Source of the DNA: CAZBRS01 sp964494475
GTDB taxonomy: Bacteria; Myxococcota_A; UBA9042; CAZBRS01
Assembly: GCA_964494475.1 (NCBI GenBank)
Contig: CAZBRS010000012.1
Coordinates: 1-64,000 of the forward strand
Reading direction: 5' to 3'
Length of the DNA: 64,000 bases
A model generated the notes under the pieces. It was not told the DNA's origin. It saw only the letters and a program-made list of their open reading frames with translations, and ran no database searches. Below, piece after piece: positions 1 to 9,700 of the stretch. Position 1 is the stretch's first letter, and every line of letters starts with the position of its first letter. The translations under genes were made by a program, and so were the position numbers.

Positions 1-91
1 CCTCGAGGACCACGTGCCGTCCGGCGCGGACCGCGGAGAGGATCTCCGGGAGCCGCGCGTCGATCGGGAGTTCGGGGGACGGGCGCTTCAC
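1..91 (-). CDS. ATP-dependent helicase HrpB-like, N-terminal fragment (runs off window)
   Basis: Only about 30 codons are present, starting from a GTG at 91 and running off the left edge. The translated start (MKRPSPELPID followed by LPEILSAVRAG and HVVLE) resembles the opening of HrpB-type DEAH helicases, which have an LPID motif and then the strand leading into the Walker A loop. The Walker A motif itself lies outside the window, so the call rests on the N-terminus only. The GTG overlaps the stop of the upstream lysozyme-like gene by 4 nt (GTGA), which implies translational coupling. Another DEAH helicase is the main alternative. Confidence 0.55.
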   Translation of the reverse strand, partial: MKRPSPELPIDARLPEILSAVRAGRHVVLE

Positions 92-891
92 CGGGGGGGC
101 TGGGGAGCGCGCGTGGCCGCGGTGACGCGGAGCCGGTAGCGGTTCGTGTCGATGCCCGGCCACAGGCGGCGATTGCGCAGCAGCCGGAGCATCGCCTCCA
201 TGTCGTCGCGCCGCACGATGGCGGCCAGACCGTGGGTGTCCCACTTGGACTTCGTCAGGTCGCCCCGGAAGAAGAGGTCGACCAGGATCTCGCGCATGTC
301 AGCGGCCAGGGTGGCCAGGTCGAGGCCGCTCCAGCGCTCCAGGCAGTCGGCGGCCGAACCCTCCTTCGCGCCGTAGCTGACGGCGAAGAGCGCGACCTGG
401 ACGGCCTCGGAGATCTCGATATCTTTGTTCTTGTTGACGAAGTCGCGCGCGGCGCGCCCCGTCTTGCCGACCCCCGCCGAGATGCGGCGCGCGAGCGCCT
501 CGTCGAGCCCGGCCGCCTGCAGGTCGGCCTGCACCGTTCGAGTCCGGCGCTGGCTGAGGTCGTAGCCACGCCCGAGCGTTACTCCCGACGCGCCTCCGGG
601 CCAGTGCAGCCGGCGCGAATAGAACGGATTGGCTGGGTCGTTGCTGCCCTCGGCCTTGTACGTGAGTTGCCCCTTTTCGGGCAGCAGCTCGGTTGCTTCC
701 GGCTGGGGCATGCTCACGGCGGTGGCGTCGGCGGGCGCGATGGAGGGCGACAGCAGCCCGCGCTGACGATCGAGGCCCGGCTCAAGGCGCAGCGCGTCGA
801 TCGTCCTGTTGGCCGGCCTGCGTGCGGTGGGGGTCGGCGTCGAGCGCGCTGGACCCGGGGAGGTGCGGCCCGCGGGCAGGTTGGTGGGCAT
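88..891 (-). CDS. Pesticin/phage-lysozyme-like domain protein
   Basis: A 267-residue protein. Residues 72-120 carry the signature of pesticin C-terminal / T4-lysozyme-like muramidases: a TYKAEG segment, then LHWPGGASGVTLGRGYD. The likely Glu-Thr-Asp catalytic set is E81, T105 and D111. The remainder looks helical, as in this fold. The first 60 residues are Pro/Thr/Ala-rich with no hydrophobic signal peptide, so a route out of the cytoplasm is not evident. It lies 22 nt after an outer-membrane-like gene and overlaps the helicase start by 4 nt, so the three probably form one operon. Domain family is fairly sure; whether it is a cell-wall remodeller, an effector or something else is not. Confidence 0.65.
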   Translation of the reverse strand: MPTNLPAGRTSPGPARSTPTPTARRPANRTIDALRLEPGLDRQRGLLSPSIAPADATAVSMPQPEATELLPEKGQLTYKAEGSNDPANPFYSRRLHWPGGASGVTLGRGYDLSQRRTRTVQADLQAAGLDEALARRISAGVGKTGRAARDFVNKNKDIEISEAVQVALFAVSYGAKEGSAADCLERWSGLDLATLAADMREILVDLFFRGDLTKSKWDTHGLAAIVRRDDMEAMLRLLRNRRLWPGIDTNRYRLRVTAATRAPQPPR

Positions 892-912
892 GGGCGGGCT
901 CCCCTGCTACGA

Positions 913-1710
913 CTACAGGAACCACCGCAGGCCGAGCGTCCACTCGGCGTCGGCCTTCTCGAACATCTCGGCGGCCTCGTAGCCGGCGATCGGGTCGAGG
1001 AAGTAGCCGCCTCCGAGGAAGAAGCCTGCGTGGCTCCAATGGCCGAGGCCCGACTTGAAGGGAAGCACCACGCGGAACCGCAGCCCCGTCATCACGCGCG
1101 AGGCTTCGTACTCCAGGCCCGCCGGGGCCTTGTCGGCGTCGGTCCAGGCCATGCCGCCGCGCGCGCCGAGCCCGATCTCGATGAGCGGGAAGTCGCCGAC
1201 GTACCGCGCCAGCGGCTCGAGCACCGCGAAGAACCCGCCGAAGACCGACGTGTACGAGAAGTCGCCGGGACCGTTCTGCAGGTCGAACGCCCACAGCAGG
1301 TCGACTTCGGCGTCGAGGCGGAGCATGGGAGCGGGGCGAAGCGAGCACACGACCGAAGGGTTCGTGAGCGGCGCGATCGTGTTCACCAGGCCGCTGCTGC
1401 CGGCCGCCAGGAATTGCCCGTACTCGGCCACGCTGTCGGTGACGCGCACGGAGAAGAGCTCGCCCTCCCACCCGAAGCCCAGGTTGCCCGAGTGGGCGAG
1501 CCGCCGCACCAGGGCGTCGCCATGCCGCGTCTGGGACCCGCGCGCGGTCGACACGAAGTCGATCCAGAAGTGCAGCCCTGCCCGGGACCCGGCACCCGCC
1601 GTTATCCCGGCCTCGGGCGAGGCCGATTCGATCTCGGCGGCCGGGGCGTGATTCGGCCAGGAGGCGACGAGCAACCCCAACGCGACGACGATCAGCGTGC
1701 TTCGAGTCAT
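913..1710 (-). CDS. Exported outer-membrane beta-barrel-like protein
   Basis: A 265-residue protein with an N-terminal signal peptide (MTRSTLIVVALGLLVASW, cleavage probably after APAA). The mature part has alternating hydrophobic/polar stretches, many Gly and aromatic residues, and ends in LGLRWFL. This is consistent with a small outer-membrane beta-barrel whose last strand ends in an aromatic-hydrophobic pair. I do not recognise a named family. The ATG at 1710 is chosen because it gives the signal peptide; a longer reading frame upstream lacks one. It is first in a minus-strand operon followed by the lysozyme-like gene. Confidence 0.6.
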   Translation of the reverse strand: MTRSTLIVVALGLLVASWPNHAPAAEIESASPEAGITAGAGSRAGLHFWIDFVSTARGSQTRHGDALVRRLAHSGNLGFGWEGELFSVRVTDSVAEYGQFLAAGSSGLVNTIAPLTNPSVVCSLRPAPMLRLDAEVDLLWAFDLQNGPGDFSYTSVFGGFFAVLEPLARYVGDFPLIEIGLGARGGMAWTDADKAPAGLEYEASRVMTGLRFRVVLPFKSGLGHWSHAGFFLGGGYFLDPIAGYEAAEMFEKADAEWTLGLRWFL

Positions 1711-1734
1711 GTTCCCTCCCGCGATGGCTGAACG

Positions 1735-1763
1735 AGTCTCGCCCGGTCGCTCGCGCTTGTCAA
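1735..1763 (-). promoter_or_regulatory. Putative sigma-70 promoter for the 1710-to-1 operon
   Basis: On the minus strand there is a perfect -35 TTGACA (plus positions 1758-1763), a 17-nt spacer and a weak -10 GAGACT (1735-1740), upstream of the ATG at 1710. Confidence 0.4.
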
Positions 1764-1809
1764 TCGTTGGCCCTGCGTGCGAAGGTGAAAGCCTCTCGGA
1801 GGTGCCTTC

Positions 1810-2955
1810 GTGGAGTTGAGATCCTCCCCCGTCGTCTCGGCCGTCCGGTGCCCCGACTACGATCCTGGCCGCGTGCGCGCCGCTCTGCGCGAGGTGCTGG
1901 CGCCCTTGGGGGGGCTCGGAGCGTTCGTTCGCCTGGGGTCCCGCGTGCTCGTGAAGCCGAACTTCTTGAAGCCCGCGCGCGTCGATCAAGCGATAACGAC
2001 CCACCCCGAGGTCATCCTGGCCGTGGTCGAGGCTGCCCTGGCCGAAGGCGCGGCGCGCGTCGTGGTGGGCGACTCGCCTGGCGTGCACTCGGGCCGGACC
2101 GTGGCGAAGAAGCTCGGGTTGCTCGAGCCCCTGGCGCGGTTGGGCGTCGACGTCGTCGATCTCGACGATCCCGTCACGGTCGACAACCCGCGCGGTCGCG
2201 TCTACAAGAAGCTCGAACTCGCGCGTGCCGTGGTCGAGGCCGACGTGGTGCTGAACCTCTGCAAGCTGAAGACCCACGCGCTCGTGGCCATGACGTTGGC
2301 CACCAAGAACACGTTCGGTGCCGTGGCCGGCCTGCGCAAGGCCGCCTGGCACCTGGAGGCCGGCCGCGACCCCGTGCAGTTCGGTCGCATGCTGAACGAC
2401 GTGGCCCGATGCGTGGCTCCGGCGTTGTCGATCGCCGACGCCGTGGTGGCGCTCGAGGGCAACGGCCCGGGAGCTGGAGACCCCCGACTGGTGGGCGCGC
2501 TGGCCGCCTCGCCGGACATGGCAGCCCTCGACCAGTTCCTCTGTGAGATTGTTGGTTTTCCTCCCCACGAGCTGTCCACGTTGCGGCTCGAGTGGGAGGT
2601 GAACGGCGGCCCGGTGGACCTGGCTCCGCCCTTTTACGTGGGCCCGCTTCCGTCCGATTTGCGGGTGCCCGGCTTCCGTTTCGCCGTGCCCGTCTCGGGC
2701 CAGGCGGTGCCAGGCCCGCTTCGGGGCTTCGCGCGACGCCTGCTCGAGACCCGCCCCGAGATTCGCGCCAGCGCCTGTACGGCCTGCAAACTGTGCGTGA
2801 CCCACTGTCCGGCCAACGCCATGTCCCTGCCCGAGGGCGCCAAGGCGCCCAAGATTTTTCGCTCGGCCTGCATCCACTGCTTCGTGTGCCAGGAGATCTG
2901 CCCCGAGGGCGCCATCGGCGTGGGCAAGGGGCTGGTGAGGCGCATGATCGGGTGA
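1810..2955 (+). CDS. DUF362 domain protein with C-terminal 2x[4Fe-4S] ferredoxin domain
   Basis: A 381-residue protein. Residues 1-290 match the DUF362 family (VLVKPNF, THPEVI, VVGDSPG, and the KLKTH segment). The C-terminus has two ferredoxin clusters: CTACKLCVTHCP, then CIHCFVCQEICP. The family is common in anaerobes and deltaproteobacteria; its biochemical role is not settled, and electron transfer by the Fe-S domain is inferred from the motifs. The GTG start has a GGAGG box at about 1798-1803 with correct spacing. It is transcribed away from the minus-strand operon on its left and convergently with the FAD oxidoreductase on its right, with a 23-nt gap. Confidence 0.85.
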   Translation: MELRSSPVVSAVRCPDYDPGRVRAALREVLAPLGGLGAFVRLGSRVLVKPNFLKPARVDQAITTHPEVILAVVEAALAEGAARVVVGDSPGVHSGRTVAKKLGLLEPLARLGVDVVDLDDPVTVDNPRGRVYKKLELARAVVEADVVLNLCKLKTHALVAMTLATKNTFGAVAGLRKAAWHLEAGRDPVQFGRMLNDVARCVAPALSIADAVVALEGNGPGAGDPRLVGALAASPDMAALDQFLCEIVGFPPHELSTLRLEWEVNGGPVDLAPPFYVGPLPSDLRVPGFRFAVPVSGQAVPGPLRGFARRLLETRPEIRASACTACKLCVTHCPANAMSLPEGAKAPKIFRSACIHCFVCQEICPEGAIGVGKGLVRRMIG

Positions 2956-2978
2956 CTCGGATCAGAAACGGCGGGCCC

Positions 2979-4358
2979 TCACCGCACGTCGGGCTCCACC
3001 CCCGCAAGTCGCGCGGTCGCCGCTGCCCAGGGCACGAGCGCGCGCCGGTCGGGCGTGGTGGGGTAGCGCTTGTGCATCGCCATGACCCCCGGGATGCGCA
3101 CGGCCGCCCGGGCCACCTTGGCGCCCAGGGCGGGCGCGCGCACGAAGGCGCGTACGATCCATGCGGCGTCGATCAGGGAGGGTACGGGCTCCGAGAGGGC
3201 GAGCCCGGTGCGCGTGGAGTCCGGGGCCAGGAAGCCCGCTCCGAGCAATCGATCGGCCTCGGCGCCGCTCAGGGAGCGGAACAGGCGCCGGAGCACGTCC
3301 ATGCCGCCGAGCCGCGCGCCGAGGTGGCGGTGGAACGCAGCCGAATAGGCCCAGGTGGCGGCCAGGCCCCCCGGGTCGGAGGCGCCGCAGACCGCGTCGG
3401 CCAGCGTGCGCGCGGCCACGAGGCCCATGCCGATGCCGCTGGCGTGCGCCGAGTACACCATGTTCGCGCTGTCACCCACCAGCGCCAGGCCGGGCGCGGC
3501 GAGTCGCTCGTAGGGGCGCCGGAGCGGGATGGCGCGAGCACCTCCAGCGGCCCTGGGGCCGAGCCAGGGCTCCCGACGGCGCAAATCGTCGAACACCTCG
3601 GTCGCCGTGCGGTACGGGCGGCCGGCCGTCACGCCGATGACCACGTGGGCGTGGGCCAGCCGCGCGTCGATTTGCAGGAGCACCGTGGAGTAGCCCCCTT
3701 CGACCCCGAACCAGTTGACGGCCTCGCCCGGGTGGGCTCCCCGACGTTCGAGGAACGAGAGCGCGCCGCTGGCGTCGCGGACGGTGCACCCCGCGGCCAG
3801 CGCCGAGCAGTAGTCGCGTCGTCCCGGCGCGGGGCAGTCGGCGGCGAGGGCCGGCACGCGGCGGAGCAGGGCCTGGGCCACTCCCGTGGCGTCGACGAAG
3901 AGCGGCGCCCGCAGGCGCACCGTCCGTCCGTCCAGGGTTCCGAGGTCCACGGCGGCGGGCCGCGGGCCGCGGAAGGCCACGTCGCCGAGGCGGACGCGCT
4001 CGAAGACCGTCACGCGAGCGTCCAGGGCGAGGCGCTGCAGGCGCGTGGTCAGCAGCGCCGCGTCGAGCGTCCACATGGGATTGGCGGCCGACTCGAGCGT
4101 GAACACGGTGTCGCCCGCCAGCGTGCCGAAGTGGGTGCGCGCTCCGCGCTCGATCAGCTCGGGTTCGGCCGGTCGCGCGAGGCCCAGGTCGTCGAACACC
4201 CAGGCGGGCAGACCCACGACCCACCGGGCGCCGGCTTCGGCCAGGGGGCGCGCCTCGACCAGCGCCACCGAGAGACCCCGACGGGCGAGCGCCCAGGCCG
4301 TCGCCGACCCTGCCGTGCCGCCGCCCACGACCACCGCGTCGAACCGCCGCTCCGCCAT
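2979..4358 (-). CDS. FAD-dependent oxidoreductase, geranylgeranyl-reductase/halogenase-like
   Basis: A 459-residue flavoprotein. The N-terminus has a Rossmann dinucleotide-binding motif (VVVGGGTAGSATA, residues about 8-20) ending in an acidic residue (LVEAR). A second FAD-contacting motif (ALVGDSANMVYSAHASGIGMG) lies in the C-terminal half, as in geranylgeranyl reductases, flavin halogenases and related monooxygenases. The substrate cannot be read from the sequence. The start is set at the ATG at 4358 because the Rossmann motif begins immediately after; the 40 upstream codons in frame are unrelated to the fold. It is divergent from the exported protein at 4502, with separate promoters between them. 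Confidence 0.75.
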   Translation of the reverse strand: MAERRFDAVVVGGGTAGSATAWALARRGLSVALVEARPLAEAGARWVVGLPAWVFDDLGLARPAEPELIERGARTHFGTLAGDTVFTLESAANPMWTLDAALLTTRLQRLALDARVTVFERVRLGDVAFRGPRPAAVDLGTLDGRTVRLRAPLFVDATGVAQALLRRVPALAADCPAPGRRDYCSALAAGCTVRDASGALSFLERRGAHPGEAVNWFGVEGGYSTVLLQIDARLAHAHVVIGVTAGRPYRTATEVFDDLRRREPWLGPRAAGGARAIPLRRPYERLAAPGLALVGDSANMVYSAHASGIGMGLVAARTLADAVCGASDPGGLAATWAYSAAFHRHLGARLGGMDVLRRLFRSLSGAEADRLLGAGFLAPDSTRTGLALSEPVPSLIDAAWIVRAFVRAPALGAKVARAAVRIPGVMAMHKRYPTTPDRRALVPWAAATARLAGVEPDVR

Positions 4359-4387
4359 GCCGCCCTCCGCGCCTCGGGACGAAACCG

Positions 4388-4416
4388 GGTGTAGTCGAAA
4401 GCACGGCAGGGTGCAA
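4388..4416 (-). promoter_or_regulatory. Putative promoter for the FAD oxidoreductase
   Basis: Minus strand: TTGCAC (4411-4416), 17-nt spacer, TACACC (4388-4393), 30 nt before the ATG at 4358. Confidence 0.4.
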
Positions 4417-4439
4417 CCGATTCCGGACCGGCCAAATAT

Positions 4440-4467
4440 TTGCGCCCCGGCGAGTCGCCGGTAGAAT
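4440..4467 (+). promoter_or_regulatory. Putative promoter for the exported protein at 4502
   Basis: TTGCGC (4440-4445), 16-nt spacer, TAGAAT (4462-4467), 35 nt upstream of the start at 4502. Confidence 0.45.
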
Positions 4468-4501
4468 GAGGCCGGCAAGGATCCGTTCGCGGAGGCTGCG
4501 G

Positions 4502-5092
4502 ATGGCCGGAGTTGACCGGCTCGTTATCCTGTTGTCCGTCCTGCTCATGGGGGCGCCCGTCTCGGCCCAGGCCGTGTGGGTCACCGGAAACCCCGACGAC
4601 GCCAAGGACGAGACGGCCGAGGCTCGCGAGAAGAAGTACTGGGAGCTCGAGGGCTTCAAGGAGGTCTTCGTCGACGACGACAACGCGCTCTATGGGAGCC
4701 GCCCCTACCAGGGCATCATCCCGCGCGTTCGCGACGAGCTCGAGGTGCTGCGCGTCCCCGAGGGGCAACCGAACACCATCTTGTGGGTCGGCTACCAGCA
4801 CCGGAGGCTGTTCTCCCGCGTGTTCGTCCAGACGTCGCACATGCCCGTCTTCACGGTGCTGCAGAAGACGGCCACCCACATCGTGATCGTCTTCGAGAAC
4901 ACGGTGTTCCACGACCGCAACACCCAGCGCGAGATCGTCACGGGCGACTTCAACACCCGGGTCTCGCGGGTCCTCCCCGAGGTCCGCGGCAAGGGCGCCG
5001 AGATCCACCTCCGCCTCAAGCAGCCCGGCAGCTTCCTGTACCGCCAGGAAGGGCACTACCTCTACCTCGACGTCGAGCGCGCCGCCGACTGA
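4502..5092 (+). CDS. Small exported protein of unknown function
   Basis: A 196-residue protein. The start at 4502 has a GGAGG box at 4491-4495 with 6-nt spacing and gives a signal peptide (MAGVDRLVILLSVLLMG, cleavage probably at VSAQA); an ATG 36 nt upstream is in frame but would bury the signal. The mature protein is about 170 residues, rich in charged residues and beta-strand-like segments. The C-terminal half (VFTVLQKTATHIVIVFENTV and HLRLKQPGSFLYRQEG) loosely recalls the alternating pattern of AMIN-type periplasmic domains, but I would not assign a family. It precedes the NtrC-type regulator by 66 nt. Confidence 0.6.
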   Translation: MAGVDRLVILLSVLLMGAPVSAQAVWVTGNPDDAKDETAEAREKKYWELEGFKEVFVDDDNALYGSRPYQGIIPRVRDELEVLRVPEGQPNTILWVGYQHRRLFSRVFVQTSHMPVFTVLQKTATHIVIVFENTVFHDRNTQREIVTGDFNTRVSRVLPEVRGKGAEIHLRLKQPGSFLYRQEGHYLYLDVERAAD

Positions 5093-5108
5093 ATCCACGC
5101 CTCACCCG

Positions 5109-5137
5109 TTGCCGCGCTATCGAGGATCCGGTACATT
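5109..5137 (+). promoter_or_regulatory. Putative promoter of the 5159-10905 operon
   Basis: TTGCCG (5109-5114), 17-nt spacer, TACATT (5132-5137). A GGAG box follows at 5147-5150, before the ATG at 5159. Confidence 0.45.
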
Positions 5138-5158
5138 TGCGTCTTCGGAGGCCCTCGC

Positions 5159-6565
5159 ATGGCGTACCGCCGCATCCAGCAGATCGTCGTGCTCGACGAC
5201 GAGAAGAGCTACGCCGACATGCTCTCCTTCATCCTGAAGAAGGAGGGGTACGAGGCGCACACGTTCTACGAGCCGAAGAAGGCGCTGGAGTACCTGCGCA
5301 CGCACGCCGTCGATCTCATCGTCTCCGACATCGCCATGCCCGAGATGGACGGCCTCGAGTTCCTGAGCACGTTCATGACCTATGGCGTCGAGACGCCCGT
5401 CATCATGATCTCCGCGTACGGCACCATCGACTCGGCCGTCGAGGCCATGAAGATCGGGGCCTACGACTACATCTCGAAGCCCTTCAAGCCCGACGAGCTG
5501 CTACTGGCCATCTCGAAGCTCGACGACAAGGTGCGGCTCGAGGAGGACAATCGCTCGCTGCGCGAGGAGGTGAAGGGCCAGTACGAGTTCGCGAACATCA
5601 TCGCGCGCTCGCGGCGCATGCAGGAGCTCTTCGCCACGGTGCAGAAGATCTGCGCCTACAAGTCCACGGTGCTCGTCTCGGGCGAGAGCGGCACGGGCAA
5701 GGAGCTCTTCGCCCGCGCCATCCACTACAACAGCCCGCGCGCCAAGCAGAAGCTCGTGGCGGTGAACTGCGGGGCCATCCCCGAGAACCTGCTCGAGTCC
5801 GAGCTGTTCGGGCACGCCAGGGGTTCGTTCACGGGGGCCGTGAAGGAGAAGGTCGGGCTGTTCGAGGAGGCCTCGGGCGGCACGCTCTTCCTCGACGAGA
5901 TCGGCGAGCTGCCGCTCATGCTGCAGGTCAAGCTGCTGCGCGTGCTGCAGGAAGAAGAGGTCCGCCGGGTCGGCGAGACGCGCTCGCGGGCCATCGACGC
6001 CCGCGTGGTGGCGGCCACCTCCCGGAACCTGACCAAAGAGATCGAGGCGGGCACGTTCCGCGAGGACCTGTTCTACCGCCTGAACGTCATCCACCTGGTG
6101 ATCCCGCCGCTCCGCGAGCGCACGGAAGACCTGCCGCTGCTCGTGCAGCACTTCCTCGACCGCTTCGCCGAGAAGTACGACGAAGACCACCCGACCGACG
6201 GCCAGCCCCGCGTGCTGCGCGTCAGCACCAAGGTGATGAAGCTCTTCCTCGACTACCCGTGGCCCGGCAACGTGCGCGAGCTCGAGAACACCATCGAGCG
6301 CGCGTACATCCTGAGCGAAGGCGACGTGATCACCGAAGAGGTGCTGCCCGACAAGTTCTTCGCGCCGCCGAGCCGGGTGTTCGCGACGCTCGACGAGAGC
6401 GACCTGTCCATCAAGCGCACGTCCAAGGCCATGGAGGAGCAGCTCATCCGGCGCGCGCTCCAGCGCACGCGCGGGAACAAGAGCCAGGCCGCGCGCCTGC
6501 TCGAGATCAGCCACAAGGCGCTGCTCTACAAGGTCAAAGAGTACAAGATCAAAGAGGATCATTGA
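5159..6565 (+). CDS. Sigma-54-dependent response regulator (NtrC/AtoC family)
   Basis: A 468-residue protein with the full NtrC layout. The receiver domain has acidic residues after VVLDDE, phospho-acceptor D57 in LIVSDIAMP and K108. A AAA+ domain follows with Walker A GESGTGKE (residues 175-182), the sigma-54 loop as GSFTGA (222-227) and a Walker B of the LFLDEIGEL type. The C-terminus is a Fis-type helix-turn-helix (KSQAARLLEISHKALLYK). It should activate sigma-54 promoters after phosphorylation. No partner kinase is adjacent. It is the first gene of a tight cluster; the next ORF begins 1 nt after its stop, so its products may be co-regulated with the mutase downstream. Confidence 0.93.
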   Translation: MAYRRIQQIVVLDDEKSYADMLSFILKKEGYEAHTFYEPKKALEYLRTHAVDLIVSDIAMPEMDGLEFLSTFMTYGVETPVIMISAYGTIDSAVEAMKIGAYDYISKPFKPDELLLAISKLDDKVRLEEDNRSLREEVKGQYEFANIIARSRRMQELFATVQKICAYKSTVLVSGESGTGKELFARAIHYNSPRAKQKLVAVNCGAIPENLLESELFGHARGSFTGAVKEKVGLFEEASGGTLFLDEIGELPLMLQVKLLRVLQEEEVRRVGETRSRAIDARVVAATSRNLTKEIEAGTFREDLFYRLNVIHLVIPPLRERTEDLPLLVQHFLDRFAEKYDEDHPTDGQPRVLRVSTKVMKLFLDYPWPGNVRELENTIERAYILSEGDVITEEVLPDKFFAPPSRVFATLDESDLSIKRTSKAMEEQLIRRALQRTRGNKSQAARLLEISHKALLYKVKEYKIKEDH

Positions 6566-6566
6566 C

Positions 6567-7631
6567 ATGTCCATCGCAGGGATCGAGCTCGCTTCGCTGC
6601 GGGGTCGCCGAGGTTGGGTCGTCATCCGCAGCCGCATCGTGCTGCACGACGCGACGGTCGGCGAGGCCAAGTACCCGCTGAAGCGCGTCCAGGAGGTGAT
6701 GGAGTTCGCGTCCATCGACAAGGAGATCGCCAAGATCGAGGGGCGCCTGCACACGCTCCTGAAGGATCTGCCCGTGGCCGACATCCCGTCGGTCGAGGCC
6801 GTGCTCGACGACCTGTTCTCGAAGTCGAACCTCGACTTCCGCTTCGCCGTCGCGCTCTCGCTGGTCGACGCCCTGGCCGAGCAACGCGGCATCGATCCCG
6901 CCACGCTCCTGGGCGGCGAGTTCCTGCTGTCGGTGCCCCTGCCCATCGTGCAGGCGACGCGGCTCGACGGGCCCTTCTCGGCGTGGCTCAGCCTGATCCC
7001 CACGGGGCCGCTCGACGACGCCTGGTTCCTCGAGCCCCCCCTGCCGGCGCAGCTCTCCATCGACCTCGAGCAGCCCGAGGCGCTGGCGCGCACGCTCGAG
7101 CCGGTGCTCGCCCGGCACGGTCTGGTGGCCGATCTGCGGCACCTGCCGCTCGATGGCGCCACGTTCCGCTTCCTCGACCGCGTCTCCGATCGCATCTGGT
7201 TCCTGCTCGAGCCCGACGAACTGCTGGCCCTCGGCAAGCTCACGCCGCCGAACCTGGCCGAGATCCTCGAGCGCACGCTGTTGCACCTCTCTCTCGACCA
7301 GGTGGCCTTCTTTCGGGAGCGGATCGCGCCCATGCTGCCCGTGCGTTCGCTCGTGGTCTCGATCCCCGGGGCGCACTCGGTCAGCCAGACGGTGGCCGAC
7401 GTGCAATCCCTCGACGACGAGGGGTACCGGTTGGTGCTCGACTCGCGCGCCGACTGCCACAACCGGCTCGGCCTGTGGTTCCTCGCGCGCGGGCTGCGGT
7501 TTCGCCACATCTGGGTCGAGAACACGCTCGAGAACAGCCTCGGCGTCATGAACCGCGCGGCCACCCTTGGCAGGAAGGGGCGGGTGGTGATATATCGTCC
7601 GCTCGTGACTGCGCTTCCTGGTCGCGACTGA
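6567..7631 (+). CDS. Degenerate enolase-like protein
   Basis: A 354-residue protein, shorter than enolase (about 430). The N-terminus follows the enolase pattern: IELASLRGRRGWVVIRSRI aligns with the enolase REILDSRG-x-TVE-VE-V strand. The segment VEAVLDDLFSKSNLDFRFAV then aligns with the ID-LDGT-NKS-LGANA helix, and LLGGEFLLSVPLPIV with the YLGG-LPVPMMN segment. Near the C-terminus VSIPGAHSVSQTVADVQS resembles the VNQIGTLTET strand. The catalytic lysines and metal-binding acids of enolase appear to be absent, and the central barrel is shortened. I therefore infer a non-catalytic enolase paralogue, by eye only. It sits between the sigma-54 regulator and the mutase. Function unknown. Confidence 0.5.
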   Translation: MSIAGIELASLRGRRGWVVIRSRIVLHDATVGEAKYPLKRVQEVMEFASIDKEIAKIEGRLHTLLKDLPVADIPSVEAVLDDLFSKSNLDFRFAVALSLVDALAEQRGIDPATLLGGEFLLSVPLPIVQATRLDGPFSAWLSLIPTGPLDDAWFLEPPLPAQLSIDLEQPEALARTLEPVLARHGLVADLRHLPLDGATFRFLDRVSDRIWFLLEPDELLALGKLTPPNLAEILERTLLHLSLDQVAFFRERIAPMLPVRSLVVSIPGAHSVSQTVADVQSLDDEGYRLVLDSRADCHNRLGLWFLARGLRFRHIWVENTLENSLGVMNRAATLGRKGRVVIYRPLVTALPGRD

Positions 7632-7649
7632 CTCGGGGGGGAGAGCGCC

Positions 7650-8074
7650 ATGACCGACTGGAAGGATCGTCTCGTCGACGACCTGCGGGCCGATCCGTCG
7701 CCGTCTCCCGCCGGTGCCGCCATCGGAGAACACGACGCGCTGAGGGCCCGCTTCGCCGAGACCCGCGAGCGCTTGCGCCAGGCCGTGGCGTACGTGTCCG
7801 AGCGTGCCGCGCGGCCCGTCGAGCCCGCCGAGGAGGAGGGCGGCCTGCGCCTGAGGTGGCGTCACCTCTCGCGCAGCCTGGTCCTGCGCCTCGAGCCCGA
7901 CGACGCCCGCTTCGTGCTCTCCGTGACGACCGAACGTGACTACGTTCACGCCGAGGTGTGGCTCGAGGGCGGCCGGCTGCTCTCGATGTTCGAGGACCGC
8001 GTCGGCGCCGCCGATCTGGACGTCCTGGTCCAGGTCTTCGTGCGGCGCTTCTTCGTCGAACGGGAGGAGACCCC

Positions 8075-8078
<4 letters not shown>
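7650..8078 (+). CDS. Small conserved-looking cytoplasmic protein, unknown function
   Basis: A 142-residue protein with no signal peptide or membrane segment. The first half is predicted helical and acidic (ALRARFAETRERLRQAV). The second half has beta-like segments rich in Arg and Val (RWRHLSRSLVLRLE, YVHAEVWLEGGRLLSMFED). No family recognised. A GGGGGAG stretch precedes the ATG at 7650. Its stop overlaps the mutase start by 4 nt (ATGA), so it is translationally coupled to the mutase and may be an accessory to it; that is inference from position only. Confidence 0.6.

Positions 8079-9699
<1,621 letters not shown>

Positions 9700-9700
<1 letters not shown>

Noticed and set aside
232..1731. 499-codon open frame on the plus strand
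   Set aside because: Arg/Gly/Ala-rich shadow of two real minus-strand genes. High GC leaves few stop codons, and the translation has no domain or signal.
4576..6681. 701-codon open frame across two genes
   Set aside because: Out-of-frame reading of the exported protein and the NtrC regulator, both of which have clear motifs in other frames.
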